DNA of 64,000 bases from the NCBI GenBank assembly GCA_028283725.1, contig JAPWKC010000003.1:1038801-1102800 (forward strand). Reading direction: 5' to 3'. This DNA comes from Neorhizobium sp. (lineage in GTDB: Bacteria > Pseudomonadota > Alphaproteobacteria > Rhizobiales > Rhizobiaceae). The notes beneath the pieces were generated by a model. It did not search any database and was not told the origin of the DNA. It saw only the letters and a list, made by a program, of their open reading frames with translations. Below are positions 37,077 through 46,426 of the stretch, piece after piece; the first letter of the stretch is position 1, and each line of letters starts with the position of its first letter. A program made the translations under genes and the position numbers.

Positions 37077-37973
37077 ATGACCGTGCCTTTCCGCCAGCCC
37101 CTGCCGCTTCTCGACAATGATGTTCTGCGCACGTTCGTGGCGATTGCCGAGACCGGCAATTTCTCCACGGCCGCCGAAGCGGTGCTGCGCACGCCCTCTG
37201 CCGTGTCGATGCAGATCAAGAAGCTGGAAGAGCAGCTGAAGACGACGCTTTTCCTGCGCGATGCGCGTTCCGTGACGCTGACGCAGCAGGGCGAGACGCT
37301 GTTATCCTATGCGCGGCGCATGCTGGCGCTGTCGAACGAGGCGGTCTCGCGCTTCGTCATGCCCGATATGTCGGGCAGCGTGCGGCTCGGAGCGCCCGAC
37401 GATATTGCCGAGCGGCTGTTGCCGAAGGTGCTGCGGGATTTCGGCACGAGCTTTCCCGGCATCATGGTGGACGTCACCGTCGACCAGAGCCTGCTGTTGC
37501 GCCGTCGGATGGAGGAACAGCGGCTCGATCTGGCGCTGATCAACTGCGCGACGAAGCCGTTTCCGACGATCGGCGAGGTGATCCACACGGAAAAGCTGGT
37601 CTGGGCCGGTGCCAAATGCGGCAATGCGCATCTGCGCCAGCCCTTGCCGGTTTCGGTGTGGGAAGAAGGGTGCGTGTGGCGCAACGATGCGCTGACCCAG
37701 CTCGATCGCCACAAGCGACCCTACCGCATCGCCTATGCCAGCGCCCACACGATGGCGCAGCGTGCGGCGATCGTCTCGGATCTGGCGATCGCGCCCCTGC
37801 CGCGCTCCTATGTGACCGACGACATGCAGATCCTGGGTGCCAAGGAAGGCCTGCCGGAACTGATCAGCTTCGACATCAGGCTGTTGACGGCCTCGCAGCT
37901 TTCGGCACCGGTTCAGGCGGTGGCAGACAGTATTCGCGATGCGTTCAGCACGATTTCGGCAGCCGCCGCGTAA
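37077..37973 (+). CDS. LysR family transcriptional regulator
   Basis: A 298-residue LysR protein with a winged HTH (FVAIAETGNFSTAAEAVLRTPSAVSMQI, given here in part) at residues about 17-70 and a substrate-binding domain. The ATG at 37077 is chosen, with GGAGAG upstream. A 15-base dyad TTGACTTTCAATCAA at 37012-37026 lies 51 bases before the start and is a candidate operator. The divergent DUF1127 gene is a likely target. Confidence 0.9.
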   Translation: MTVPFRQPLPLLDNDVLRTFVAIAETGNFSTAAEAVLRTPSAVSMQIKKLEEQLKTTLFLRDARSVTLTQQGETLLSYARRMLALSNEAVSRFVMPDMSGSVRLGAPDDIAERLLPKVLRDFGTSFPGIMVDVTVDQSLLLRRRMEEQRLDLALINCATKPFPTIGEVIHTEKLVWAGAKCGNAHLRQPLPVSVWEEGCVWRNDALTQLDRHKRPYRIAYASAHTMAQRAAIVSDLAIAPLPRSYVTDDMQILGAKEGLPELISFDIRLLTASQLSAPVQAVADSIRDAFSTISAAAA

Positions 37974-38108
37974 GGCCCGGCCGATGGATGCAGTCGATTG
38001 TGAAAAAATATGACACGATCCCGTGAACCTTTTTCACAGTCGTGCGTTCTTGGCGCGGAACATGTTTTCCAAAACGAATAGATTGCTATCCATCCGGAGA
38101 TAAGCCCC

Positions 38109-38270
38109 ATGACGGCAAAGACAGTCACCGTAATCGCTGCCCTTCTGGCAACGATGGTTTCCCTGAGTTCCTGCGGTAACACCATTCGTGGCATTGGCCA
38201 GGATACGGCGAACACCGTCGATGCGACGCAGTCGGCCGGCAAGAAGGTCGATCGCGCTGCCAAGTATTGA
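38109..38270 (+). CDS. Entericidin-like small lipoprotein
   Basis: A 53-residue protein with a signal sequence, a lipobox LSSC (Cys22) and a mature part GNTIRGIGQDTANTVDATQ, close to the EcnA/EcnB family pattern. Enteric entericidins are a stationary-phase antidote/toxin lipoprotein pair. Here only one gene is present, as in many rhizobia, so a pair-type function is doubtful. It is followed by several hairpins and a strong terminator. Confidence 0.85.
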   Translation: MTAKTVTVIAALLATMVSLSSCGNTIRGIGQDTANTVDATQSAGKKVDRAAKY

Positions 38271-38350
38271 TCGTTAGCGGCCTGAGGCCGCTGATCTACC
38301 GATACCTGCGGGTCTAGGGCGCTTAGCGCTCTATACGGGTCGGAGAATAA

Positions 38351-38391
38351 AAAAAAGCGCCGCGCCGGCATAAGCCGGCCGGCGTTTTTTA
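38351..38391 (+). terminator. Strong terminator after the entericidin-like gene
   Basis: A GC-rich stem (cgccggc/gccggccggcg with loop ATAA) flanked by a run of A on the left and TTTTTT on the right. The preceding 80 bases carry two further hairpins (38276-38292 and 38315-38333). Confidence 0.8.
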
Positions 38392-38447
38392 CGTTATGGG
38401 GAGGCAACGCGATGCCCCCTGCCACCGTCTTGTTCCAGCTGTCTTGT

Positions 38448-38798
38448 TCAGACCGCCGATTTCGGAAAGGCGCGTTCGAGGCCGCCGGATTTTGCCAGAC
38501 CGTCGCGAAACGCTCCATAGGCCGGATGCTGGCTGGAGCGGGCAGCTTCCATCAAACGGATCTGCAGACGGGCAGGCGCACTGGTGCCCAGCCATTCGCC
38601 TGCCGCCTGAAGCTTGATCGAATTCAGGAAGCGAGCGGCCGACGCCTGTTCGAGATGGAGATGCAGGCCGTCCAGCAGCACGTCGTCCATGGCCGGGTTT
38701 TCCATCATCAGCGACAGCCAGCTCTTCTCGTCATCGCTGCGGCCGGCAAGGCTTTCTGCGACGGTCTCGCGGTTTCCGATCGGGGCGACGTTGTTCAT
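38448..38798 (-). CDS. Small cytoplasmic protein of unknown function
   Basis: A 116-residue protein, mostly helical in character, without signal peptide or membrane segment; it begins MNNVAPIGNRETVAESLAGR. I recognise no domain. The ATG at 38798 has GGAG eight bases upstream. It is convergent with the entericidin-like gene and shares the intervening terminator region. Confidence 0.6.
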   Translation of the reverse strand: MNNVAPIGNRETVAESLAGRSDDEKSWLSLMMENPAMDDVLLDGLHLHLEQASAARFLNSIKLQAAGEWLGTSAPARLQIRLMEAARSSQHPAYGAFRDGLAKSGGLERAFPKSAV

Positions 38799-39048
38799 GG
38801 TCGATGTCTCCGGTGTTTCCTGGCGCGCGCATCGTGGCGCATATGCCATGCGGCCTTTCGCGCCGCGTGTGATTCCATCAGGCGTTTAGCATGGTCTGCC
38901 CGCTGCCGTGACGATGCGCTCGTGGTTGCCCACGGCAGAGATGTCGCAGGGGGCGTCGTGACATTCTCCTTGCCCGCCATTCCAACGCGATCCCTGTTGC
39001 CTTCGGCGCCGCCGGCCTTGTCGTTGGCGGCGGCACCGTGGACGGCGG

Positions 39049-40044
39049 TCAGAGCGCCGCCTTGACCTTGTCGGCCACGGCCGGTGTCACCCATTTGGTC
39101 CAGATGTCGGGACTGGTTTCGAGGAAATGTTTCGCCGCGTCGGCATTGGTGGCCAGATTGTCGTCCTGCCAGGCGAGAATGCCGTTGACCGTGGTGTTGG
39201 TCCATTTCCGCTTCTTGACGTAATCCAGCGCCACATCGGCCTTTTCGGCGAAGGCCCTGGTGGTGATGGTGAAGGCCTGCGAGGTGGGATAGGAATTCAC
39301 CCGCGGGTTGCCGCAATCGGGAACGGCGGTGCAGGCATCCCAGTCGGCCTTGTCATGCGGTACGTCGAAGGAGAGTTTCACCATCTCGTATTTTCCGAGA
39401 ATGGCGGTCGGCGCCCAGTAATAGCCGAGCCAGCCGGTCTTATTGGCGAAGGCATTGGCGATCGAGCCGTCGAGGCCTGTGGCAGAGCCGGTATCGATGA
39501 GGTCGAAATTCTTGTCTCCGGCGCCAATCGCGCGAAAGAGATTGGCCGTCGATACCTGGCAGCTCCAGCCGGAAGGGCAATTGTAGATCGCGCCCCTGGA
39601 GGGATTGTCGGGGGACGGGAAGAGTTCGGGATGGGCAAGCGCCTGCTGCACCGTCTTGATGTCGGGATGGGCGTCGGCCAGGAATTTCGGGATCCACCAG
39701 CCTTCCACCGCGCCATCGGCGAGGATCTCGGCTGCCTGGATCAGCCGGCCCTGCTTGACGGCCGCCTCCAGCGGCACGCGGACCGAATTGACCCAGAATT
39801 CCGGCGCCATGTCGGGCTCGCCCTTGTCGTTCATCGAGGTGAAGGTCGGCATCGTATCGCCGCTGACCAGATCCACCGTGCAGCCGTAGCCGTTTTCGAG
39901 GATGAACTTGTCGACATTGGCCGCAACCCCCGCCGAGGCCCAGTTCATTTCGGCAACGGAGATCGAACCGCAGGCGGCGTGCGCGGAGCCGCTGATGGCG
40001 TAAAGACCGGCTGCGAAGGCTGCGCAGGCGATGAGTTTCTTCAT
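39049..40044 (-). CDS. Periplasmic glycine betaine/choline-type binding protein (OpuAC/ProX-like), orphan
   Basis: A 331-residue secreted protein with a clear signal peptide (cleavage after AHA, residue 24). The body is a substrate-binding protein of the betaine/proline/choline class, with aromatic residues typical of the quaternary-ammonium cage (GWWIP, GWLGYYWAP). Paired Cys residues (NCPSGWSC; CTAVPDC) probably form disulphides. No permease or ATPase gene is adjacent, so it must use a transporter encoded elsewhere or act as a spare receptor. Confidence 0.88.
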   Translation of the reverse strand: MKKLIACAAFAAGLYAISGSAHAACGSISVAEMNWASAGVAANVDKFILENGYGCTVDLVSGDTMPTFTSMNDKGEPDMAPEFWVNSVRVPLEAAVKQGRLIQAAEILADGAVEGWWIPKFLADAHPDIKTVQQALAHPELFPSPDNPSRGAIYNCPSGWSCQVSTANLFRAIGAGDKNFDLIDTGSATGLDGSIANAFANKTGWLGYYWAPTAILGKYEMVKLSFDVPHDKADWDACTAVPDCGNPRVNSYPTSQAFTITTRAFAEKADVALDYVKKRKWTNTTVNGILAWQDDNLATNADAAKHFLETSPDIWTKWVTPAVADKVKAAL

Positions 40045-40987
40045 TGTTTCAAGACCTCCCGGTCCTTTCCGTTATGCCAGCCATGATCGATGGCGGTGGT
40101 CGGGTCTTATGGATGCAAGCCCATGCCCAGAGGGCGTGGGCGGGCGTCCGGTGGTTGCAATGCTTCGATGAGACCAGGCCGACACGCCGACAGCTGCTCT
40201 CCTGTTTCACCGGCTGATATCCTGCGTTGTTGCTCCGGCCTCCAACCGGTTGCCGGGAGATTGCGCATTCGTCTGTCCGCGATGAGAAAGGTACGGTTTC
40301 CCCGATGGAAATCAACTGCGGGTAAGCAAGCGCGCGCTGAGCGGACAATTCGACAGAGAGCGGCGGTTCACGCCTCGTGCCGTGTTCGCAGGCGAAAACA
40401 GGTGGGATTGCCAGGCATCGGTGGCTGTGAAGTCTGCGCCGGGGCGGTGAGGTCAGGCCAGGCCAAGCCAAGCCAAGCCAAGCCAGGTCAGGCCGCGGGG
40501 GATAATCACCTGCCAGTTTTGACCTTTTCCGGGGGAATAACGCCGCCTGCAACCTCCAATAAAAAATGGGGTCGGGTGCAATAAAAATGAAAAACAGTCA
40601 GTGATGTGCGTCTTTACTAACCATCCGGTAAGATTGTGACGCTAGTTTCCTATGTGTGGCCGACAGCGCCACGATGGCGCCGGATTGGGTAGTGCGTACC
40701 GGCCGCCTTCTGTTTTTGCTTGCTTCCGGCAAGCTTCTCTCCTGTTTTTCCCAATCCATGCCTGTCGTCGGCCATGCTTGCCGTCGGTCCTGATGCCGAT
40801 CGGCCGGGCGGGGCAGGAATCGGTCGGTTCCATCCCGATCGCGACTTGACGGAATGCCGGATGCGACGCACCATGGCCGTGCAATGAGCATACGATTCAG
40901 ACCTCAACAGGACCGGACGCCCCTAACCTCTACGAATCGTCCGGTCCAACCCTCTTTCAGATCAACGCGTTTTCGGAAGTGCCGGTG
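40045..40987. other. Long intergenic region between the betaine-type SBP and cobU
   Basis: About 940 bases. No ORF in it resembles a known protein. It contains a pentanucleotide repeat at 40454-40494. Base composition falls to AT-rich around 40540-40640 (caataaaaatgaaaaac), where a promoter could lie. No cobalamin riboswitch core (B12 box GCCACTG) is visible before cobU. Confidence 0.5.
40454..40494. repeat. Pentanucleotide (aagcc) microsatellite
   Basis: About four uninterrupted units of aagcc flanked by related ggcca/ggtca units. It is non-coding and of unknown effect. Confidence 0.85.
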
Positions 40988-41509
40988 ATGACGCGCGCGG
41001 GGCATGTGACTTTCGTTCTGGGCGGCGCCCGTTCGGGAAAGTCGGGCTTTTCGGAGCGCATCGTCTGCGACACCGGCCTTGAGCGCCATTATATCGCGAC
41101 CGGGCGTGCCTATGACGGCGAAATGCAGGAACGGATTGCCCGTCACCGCATCGACAGGGGCGAGGGATGGGTGACGCATGAGGAGCCGCTGGCGCTATCG
41201 GAGACGCTGCGATCCGTTGCAGCATCGGACCGCGCCGTGCTGGTCGACTGCCTGACGCTCTGGATCACCAATCTGATGATGGACGGGGCGGATATCGCCG
41301 CGCAATCGAAAGAACTGGTCGAGACACTCTCGATCAGCCCCGGAAGCATCGTTCTTGTCTCCAACGAGGTCGGGCTCGGCATCGTGCCGGAAAACCGCAT
41401 GGCGCGGGAATTCCGCGATCATGCCGGCCGCCTGCATCAGGCCGTGGCATCCGTTGCCGACGAGGTGCATTTCATCGCGGCCGCACTTTCCCTGAAGATG
41501 AAGGGCTGA
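40988..41509 (+). CDS. cobU: Bifunctional adenosylcobinamide kinase/adenosylcobinamide-phosphate guanylyltransferase
   Basis: A 173-residue enzyme that phosphorylates adenosylcobinamide and then adds GMP during cobalamin (vitamin B12) nucleotide-loop assembly. It has the P-loop [12 protein letters not shown] at residues about 10-20 and the family motif [20 protein letters not shown] near the C-terminus. ATG at 40988 with GGAAG upstream; a GTG lies three codons before. No other cob genes are near. The name cobP is used in older rhizobial literature. Confidence 0.95.
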   Translation: MTRAGHVTFVLGGARSGKSGFSERIVCDTGLERHYIATGRAYDGEMQERIARHRIDRGEGWVTHEEPLALSETLRSVAASDRAVLVDCLTLWITNLMMDGADIAAQSKELVETLSISPGSIVLVSNEVGLGIVPENRMAREFRDHAGRLHQAVASVADEVHFIAAALSLKMKG

Positions 41510-41516
41510 CTGCGGG

Positions 41517-42302
41517 TCAGAACCCCAGCCAGAGCCTTACCGGGTGGCTGGGGTCGGCCATCAGCTTGATCGCCAGCGCCAGACACGACACGATGAGAAG
41601 CGGCTTGATCAGCCTGGCGCCGTTGCGCATGGCAAGGCCGGAGCCGATCTGTGCGCCGATGAACTGGCCCACCCCCATGACGAGGCCGACCTTCCAGAGG
41701 ATCGAGCCGGTGGCGGCAAAGACGAGAAACGAGCCGAAATTCGAGCCGAGATTGATGAGCTTCGTATGGGCCGTCGCCTTCAACATGCCAAAGCCGGCGA
41801 GAAGCACGAAGCCGAGCATGTAGAACGAGCCGGCGCCGGGGCCGAAGAGCCCGTCATAGAGGCCGACAAGCGGCACGACCACCAGGCCGAAGACGAAGGG
41901 CGTCACCCGGCGGTGACTGTCGGTGTCGTTGAGGTTGGGCTTTACCGCAAAGAAGATGGCGATCGCGACCAGCACGAAGGGGATGGCGGCGGCCAGAACG
42001 CTTGCCGGCACGAGCGAGGCCAGCAGCGCGCCGACCGCACCGCCGATCAGGCCCATCAGCGCCATGGGCAGCTGTTTCCTCAGGTTCACATGGCCCTTGC
42101 GGGCATAGGCGATGGTGGCCGAGGCCGAGCCGAATTGCGACTGAAGCTTGTTGGTGGCAATCGATTCCAGCGGCGGAATGCCGGCCAGAAGCAGGACCGG
42201 AATGGTGATCAGCCCGCCGCCGCCGGCAATCGAATCGACAAAGCCGGCAAAGATCGCGGCGAAGAAGAGCAGGGCAAGCAGGTGAAATGCGACGTCGGTC
42301 AT
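41517..42302 (-). CDS. TSUP (TauE/SafE) family membrane transporter
   Basis: A 261-residue inner-membrane protein of about eight helices. The N-terminal motif FAGFVDSIAGGGGLITIPVLL and the repeated motif in the second half (YDGLFGPGAGSFYMLGFV) identify the TSUP family, which exports or imports organosulfur compounds or sulfite. The substrate here is unknown. The start at 42302 lacks a strong ribosome site. It is convergent with cobU. Confidence 0.9.
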   Translation of the reverse strand: MTDVAFHLLALLFFAAIFAGFVDSIAGGGGLITIPVLLLAGIPPLESIATNKLQSQFGSASATIAYARKGHVNLRKQLPMALMGLIGGAVGALLASLVPASVLAAAIPFVLVAIAIFFAVKPNLNDTDSHRRVTPFVFGLVVVPLVGLYDGLFGPGAGSFYMLGFVLLAGFGMLKATAHTKLINLGSNFGSFLVFAATGSILWKVGLVMGVGQFIGAQIGSGLAMRNGARLIKPLLIVSCLALAIKLMADPSHPVRLWLGF

Positions 42303-42732
42303 GGGAAGATCACAGGGCAGGGTTGATGAAGGGGGAGGCCGGACGGGAAGGGTGGTCGGTCGAGAAGGGCGTGAGCCGGGGGAAACTGTCGGGATGGGCG
42401 AGAGTGGAGCGGACGAAGCTTGCCTTGCGGGAAAATGCGGTGCCCCGCCGCAAGGTGCGACAGGCGCAAGGCATGGCCGATCCCGTAAGGTCAGACGCGC
42501 GCTTCTGCCACCGAAAGATCGAGCCTGCAATGCATCCGCTGCGGCTTTCGGTTCTTACCTCACGGTTTTGGTCTGTCTCGATGAGGTGGTGGCGATCCCG
42601 TCGCGTTTTTCCCCGGTGTCATCCTTCATCTGCCGTTGCGTTCGCACGGGGTGACGCTATGGTCCCGCGACGCGCAATGCGCAGCAGGAATGCGCTTCAG
42701 GAACGGCGCTCGAGATCATGGAGTGGGACGAG
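42303..42732. other. Divergent intergenic region between TSUP and nucleoside hydrolase genes
   Basis: About 430 bases with no supported gene. The left 130 bases are G/purine-rich (gaagggggaggccggacggg), recalling the spacers around 25 and 26.7 kb, but no exact repeat was found. Confidence 0.4.
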
Positions 42733-43701
42733 ATGCAGAAGGTTATTTTCGATACGGATCCGGGCGTCGATGATGCGATGGCTCTGCTCTTCCTGCATCG
42801 GCATCCTGCGATCGATCTTGTCGGCGTCACCACCGTGTTCGGCAATGCGACGATCGACACCGTAACGCGCAACGCGCAGTTCCTGCACCGGGAATGGGGC
42901 ATTTCAGCGCCGATCGCCAAGGGTGCAGGCCATGCCTACGATGCGGCGCGCGGCGACAATCATCCGGCAGCTCTGGTGCATGGCGAGGACGGACTTGGCA
43001 ATATCGGCATGGCCGAGACGATCGACTGGCCCGTCGATCCGAGGCCGGCGCACCGGTTCATCATCGATACGGTGAGAGCGAACCCGCATGAGGTGACGCT
43101 GGTCGCCGTCGGGCGGATGACCAATCTGGCACTGGCGCTCGACGAGGACCCGGAGATCGCCGCGCTGGTGAAGGACGTCGTCGTGATGGGGGGCGCCTTC
43201 GACGTCAACGGCAATGTGACGCCGGCGGCGGAAGCCAATATCCATGGCGATCCGGAAGCCGCCGACCTCGTTTTCACCGCGCCGTGGAAGGTCGTGCTTT
43301 TCGGTCTCGACGTGACGATGAAGACCGTGATGCAGCGCAGCACCCTTGCCGACATGGTGTCCGAGGCCGGGAAAAAGGGCGATGCGGGGCTGAAACTTCT
43401 CTCCGACCTGTCGCAGTTCTATATCGATTTCTACCGCCAGCGGGTCGGGCTCGACGGCATGGTCATCCATGACAGCTGCGCCTGCGTCTATCTGGTGGCG
43501 CCGGAGCTTTTCGATCTGCGCACCGGGCCGGTTCGCGTCGTCTGCGGCGGCCTTGCCGACGGCAAGACCATCCAGGCGCCGGACAATGGCCGCCGCTTCG
43601 TCGGCAGCGCCTGGGATGGCGTGCCGAGCCAGTCGGTTGCCACCGGCGTTCGCCCCGACGGCGTGCTGGACACGATCCGGGCGGCGCTTCTGACCGTCTG
43701 A
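42733..43701 (+). CDS. Inosine-uridine preferring nucleoside hydrolase
   Basis: A 322-residue enzyme that splits ribonucleosides into base and ribose. The calcium-binding N-terminal motif FDTDPGVDDAMALLF is intact, and the conserved VVVMGGAFDVNGNVTPAAEAN and the C-terminal His-containing segment (IHDSCACVYLV) are present. The start is set at 42733 (MQKVIFDTD); an ATG five codons upstream (42718) is possible. Probably cytoplasmic and used in nucleoside salvage. Confidence 0.93.
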   Translation: MQKVIFDTDPGVDDAMALLFLHRHPAIDLVGVTTVFGNATIDTVTRNAQFLHREWGISAPIAKGAGHAYDAARGDNHPAALVHGEDGLGNIGMAETIDWPVDPRPAHRFIIDTVRANPHEVTLVAVGRMTNLALALDEDPEIAALVKDVVVMGGAFDVNGNVTPAAEANIHGDPEAADLVFTAPWKVVLFGLDVTMKTVMQRSTLADMVSEAGKKGDAGLKLLSDLSQFYIDFYRQRVGLDGMVIHDSCACVYLVAPELFDLRTGPVRVVCGGLADGKTIQAPDNGRRFVGSAWDGVPSQSVATGVRPDGVLDTIRAALLTV

Positions 43702-43728
43702 TTCCGGTCCCTGCCGTCATTCGGATCG

Positions 43729-44454
43729 TCAGTCGCTGCCGGCTGCGTTCTTCAGGCGGTCGAGATCGGGCACGGTGACGTGGCGGTTGTTTTCGACGAG
43801 GATCGTGCCGTCTTTGCGCAACCGCGTGATCTGGCGGCTCACCGTCTCGATCGTCAGGCCGAGGAAATCGGCGATATCGGCGCGCGATAGCGGCAGGTCG
43901 AAAACGGCAGCTTCTATTTTCGTCTCGGAGGCGCGCTCGGCGATGAGAAGAAGGAAGCTTGCGACCTTTTCGATCGCCGTCTTGCGGCCGAGCGTCAGCA
44001 TCCATTCGCGCGCGTCGTCCAATTCCTCCAGCGCCTGACGGTGCAGGCTGCGGCCGAGATCGGGCGAGGCGGCCATCATCCGCTCCAGCATCCGTTTCGG
44101 GATAACGCAGACCTCCATGTCGGTCGCGGCCTCGGCGCTCATGCGGCTTTCGCCGGCAAACGGGCGGCCCATGAAATTGGGGGCGAATTGCAGGCCGACG
44201 ATCTGCTGGCGGCCGTCGGCCATCACCTTGGAGAGTTTCACCACGCCGTCGAGAATGTTGCAGAAGGTGCCGACGCTTTCGGCCTGACCGATCAGCTCGC
44301 TGCCCGAGGCAACCGAGCGGCGTTGCGAGTGACGGTTGAGTTCGATCAGCTGCTGCGTGTCGAGCGCCGCACAGATGCCGCGCGAGCGGGCGTCGCAGCT
44401 CCGGCAGGCGGTTGGCACGTCCGGCTCGTCGAATGTCTTCAGTCTGGCGTCCAT
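43729..44454 (-). CDS. fnrN: FnrN-type oxygen-sensing Crp/Fnr regulator
   Basis: A 241-residue regulator with the FNR-type iron-sulphur ligands: Cys17, Cys20 and Cys28 at the N-terminus and Cys116 in the place of E. coli FNR Cys122 (EVCVIPK). A cNMP-like sensor domain follows, then a Crp HTH with recognition helix TIETVSRQITRLRKDG. FnrN directly senses oxygen and activates microaerobic genes at TTGAT-N4-ATCAA sites. Two such anaeroboxes stand between it and the divergent hemN, which fits the known self-regulation of fnrN and control of hemN in Rhizobium leguminosarum. Confidence 0.92.
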   Translation of the reverse strand: MDARLKTFDEPDVPTACRSCDARSRGICAALDTQQLIELNRHSQRRSVASGSELIGQAESVGTFCNILDGVVKLSKVMADGRQQIVGLQFAPNFMGRPFAGESRMSAEAATDMEVCVIPKRMLERMMAASPDLGRSLHRQALEELDDAREWMLTLGRKTAIEKVASFLLLIAERASETKIEAAVFDLPLSRADIADFLGLTIETVSRQITRLRKDGTILVENNRHVTVPDLDRLKNAAGSD

Positions 44455-44500
44455 GATGGTCTCGGCGCTTTTATGCCGTCCTCTTGCGTCTCGTGTCGGC

Positions 44501-44514
44501 TTGACTTTCGTCAA
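44501..44514. promoter_or_regulatory. Anaerobox 1 (Fnr/FixK site)
   Basis: TTGACTTTCGTCAA, a symmetric 14-base site, 47 bases upstream of the fnrN start. Confidence 0.8.
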
Positions 44515-44530
44515 CAGGGAGCCGCGCGGG

Positions 44531-44544
44531 TTGATGCAGGTCAA
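44531..44544. promoter_or_regulatory. Anaerobox 2 (Fnr/FixK site)
   Basis: TTGATGCAGGTCAA, one base from the palindromic consensus, 111 bases before the hemN start and 30 bases from box 1 (centre to centre). Confidence 0.8.
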
Positions 44545-44654
44545 AGTGACCGAAATAATCCACAGATACGCCTTGGCCGAGGGGCGATCGTGCCGGTTCT
44601 GCCGCAGATGGTCGCCCTTCGCGTGCAAAGAACGGACGCCAAGGAGCAGATGTC

Positions 44655-46019
44655 ATGAACGAGAAACTGCTGGCCAGATATTCGGGTGCCGTGCCGCGCT
44701 ACACCAGCTATCCGACGGCGCCGCAATTCTATGCCGGCATCGATGCCTCGACCTACGGCCGCTGGCTGTCGGAGCTTCACGAGGGGCAGACGCTGTCGCT
44801 CTATCTGCATATTCCCTATTGCGACCGGCTCTGCTGGTTCTGTGCCTGTCATACCAAGCAGACGCTGCGCTACGAGCCGATCACCGCCTATCTCGCGGCG
44901 CTGAAACAGGAGATCTCGGCCGTCGGCCGTCGCGTGTCCAAGGCGGTCAGGGTGCGCGCCGTGCATTTCGGCGGCGGCTCGCCGACCATGCTGAAGCCCG
45001 AGGACATGATCGACCTGATGATGGCGCTCAAAGACGCCTTCCGCTTTGACGACGATGCCGAAATCGCCGTCGAGATGGATCCGAACGATCTCGACGAGGC
45101 GCGCTACGATGCGCTTTCTGCGATCGGTCTGACACGCGCCAGCCTCGGCGTGCAGGATTTCGATCCCATCGTGCAGACGGCGATCAACCGGCTGCAGACC
45201 TTCGAGCAGACCCGATCCGTCGTCGACGCGGTGAGGGAAAGAGGCGTGCAGTCGGTCAATTGCGATCTTCTCTACGGCCTGCCGTATCAGACGATCCGGT
45301 CGCTCGAACGCACGGTTTCGGATATCGTCTCGCTCAGACCCGACCGGATCGCGCTCTTCGGTTATGCGCATGTGCCGTGGATGAAGAAGCACCAGACGAT
45401 GATCAGGCAAGACGTGCTGCCGGATATCCGCGATCGGTTCCGTCAGATGCAGCATGCGACGGAGCTGTTGCTTGCGGCCGGCTACGAGGCGATCGGCATC
45501 GATCATTTCGCCCTTGCGCAGGACAGACTGGCGGTCGCTTCGCGGGAAGGGCGGCTCAGGCGCAATTTTCAGGGCTATACGGATGATGCCGCCGATGCGC
45601 TGATCGGGCTCGGTGCGTCCTCCATCGGCTTTTTGCCGCAGGGCTATGTGCAGAACATGCCGGCAACCGGCGGCTACCAGCGAATGATGGCGCAGGATGA
45701 CACCCGAGAACAGGGGCTTGCCACCGTGCGCGGCATCGAACTCACCTTGGACGACCGGATGCGGGCCTTCGTCATCGAAAAGATCATGTGCGCCTTCGGC
45801 TTCGACTTTCAGCCGCTTCGGCACCAATTTGGTGCAGCCGCAGAGGCGGTGATCGCCGAGGCGCGGGCCTTCGCGCGGGACGATCGCGACGGCATCTGTA
45901 CGGCGACACAGGGCACTTTTCGGGTGACGCGGGCCGGAAAACCGTTTGCGCGCAGCATCGCCTCCATCTTCGATCGCTACCTTTCTGCGGGTCGCGGGCG
46001 CCATTCGATTGCTGTTTAG
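44655..46019 (+). CDS. hemN: Oxygen-independent coproporphyrinogen III dehydrogenase
   Basis: A 454-residue radical SAM enzyme for haem synthesis without oxygen. The cluster motif is Cys56-x3-Cys60-x2-Cys63 (YCDRLCWFCAC) with Cys65 as in true HemN, preceded by YTSYPTAPQF and followed by VHFGGGSPTMLKPEDM. The C-terminal HemN domain is complete. AAGGAG stands before the ATG. It is divergent from fnrN with shared anaeroboxes, so it should be induced at low oxygen. Confidence 0.97.
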   Translation: MNEKLLARYSGAVPRYTSYPTAPQFYAGIDASTYGRWLSELHEGQTLSLYLHIPYCDRLCWFCACHTKQTLRYEPITAYLAALKQEISAVGRRVSKAVRVRAVHFGGGSPTMLKPEDMIDLMMALKDAFRFDDDAEIAVEMDPNDLDEARYDALSAIGLTRASLGVQDFDPIVQTAINRLQTFEQTRSVVDAVRERGVQSVNCDLLYGLPYQTIRSLERTVSDIVSLRPDRIALFGYAHVPWMKKHQTMIRQDVLPDIRDRFRQMQHATELLLAAGYEAIGIDHFALAQDRLAVASREGRLRRNFQGYTDDAADALIGLGASSIGFLPQGYVQNMPATGGYQRMMAQDDTREQGLATVRGIELTLDDRMRAFVIEKIMCAFGFDFQPLRHQFGAAAEAVIAEARAFARDDRDGICTATQGTFRVTRAGKPFARSIASIFDRYLSAGRGRHSIAV

Positions 46020-46127
46020 GCAACACAAATGGTGCAAATTGGCGCGGCCGGCCACGAAGCCATTGGCAATTGGAACCGATTTGCCTATGTGGAGGCCTGA
46101 TTACCTATTCTATAGAGGACCATGGGC

Positions 46128-46406
46128 GTGACCGCTACATTCGACAAAGTTGCCGACATTATCGCCGAGACGAGCGAAATCGACCGCGAAACGATTACTC
46201 CGGAAAGCCATACGATCGACGACCTCGGTATCGACAGCCTGGACTTCCTGGACATCGTGTTTGCCATCGACAAGGAATTCGGCATCAAGATTCCGCTGGA
46301 ACAGTGGACCCAGGAAGTGAACGAGGGCAAGGTTTCGACGGAGGAATATTTCGTCCTGAAGAACCTTTGCGCCAAGATCGACGAACTGAGGGCAGCGAAG
46401 GCTTAA
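46128..46406 (+). CDS. acpXL: Acyl carrier protein AcpXL for very-long-chain fatty acids
   Basis: A 92-residue special acyl carrier protein that carries the growing 27-hydroxyoctacosanoate chain for lipid A. The phosphopantetheine attachment site is Ser37 in [15 protein letters not shown]. The GTG at 46128 is preferred because AGAGGA stands eight bases upstream and the protein then begins [10 protein letters not shown] as in described AcpXL proteins; an ATG at 46122 is the alternative. It is the first gene of the six-gene lipid A operon. Confidence 0.96.
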
Positions 46407-46426
46407 GCCCTCGCCGGGCTTTTGCC

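Noticed and set aside
40600..40987. Cobalamin riboswitch before cobU
   Set aside because: No B12 box (GCCACTG) or matching stem arrangement is visible.
41544..42326. A 260-codon plus-strand open frame over the TSUP gene
   Set aside because: Antisense shadow of a clear membrane transporter; the product has no hydrophobic or conserved pattern.
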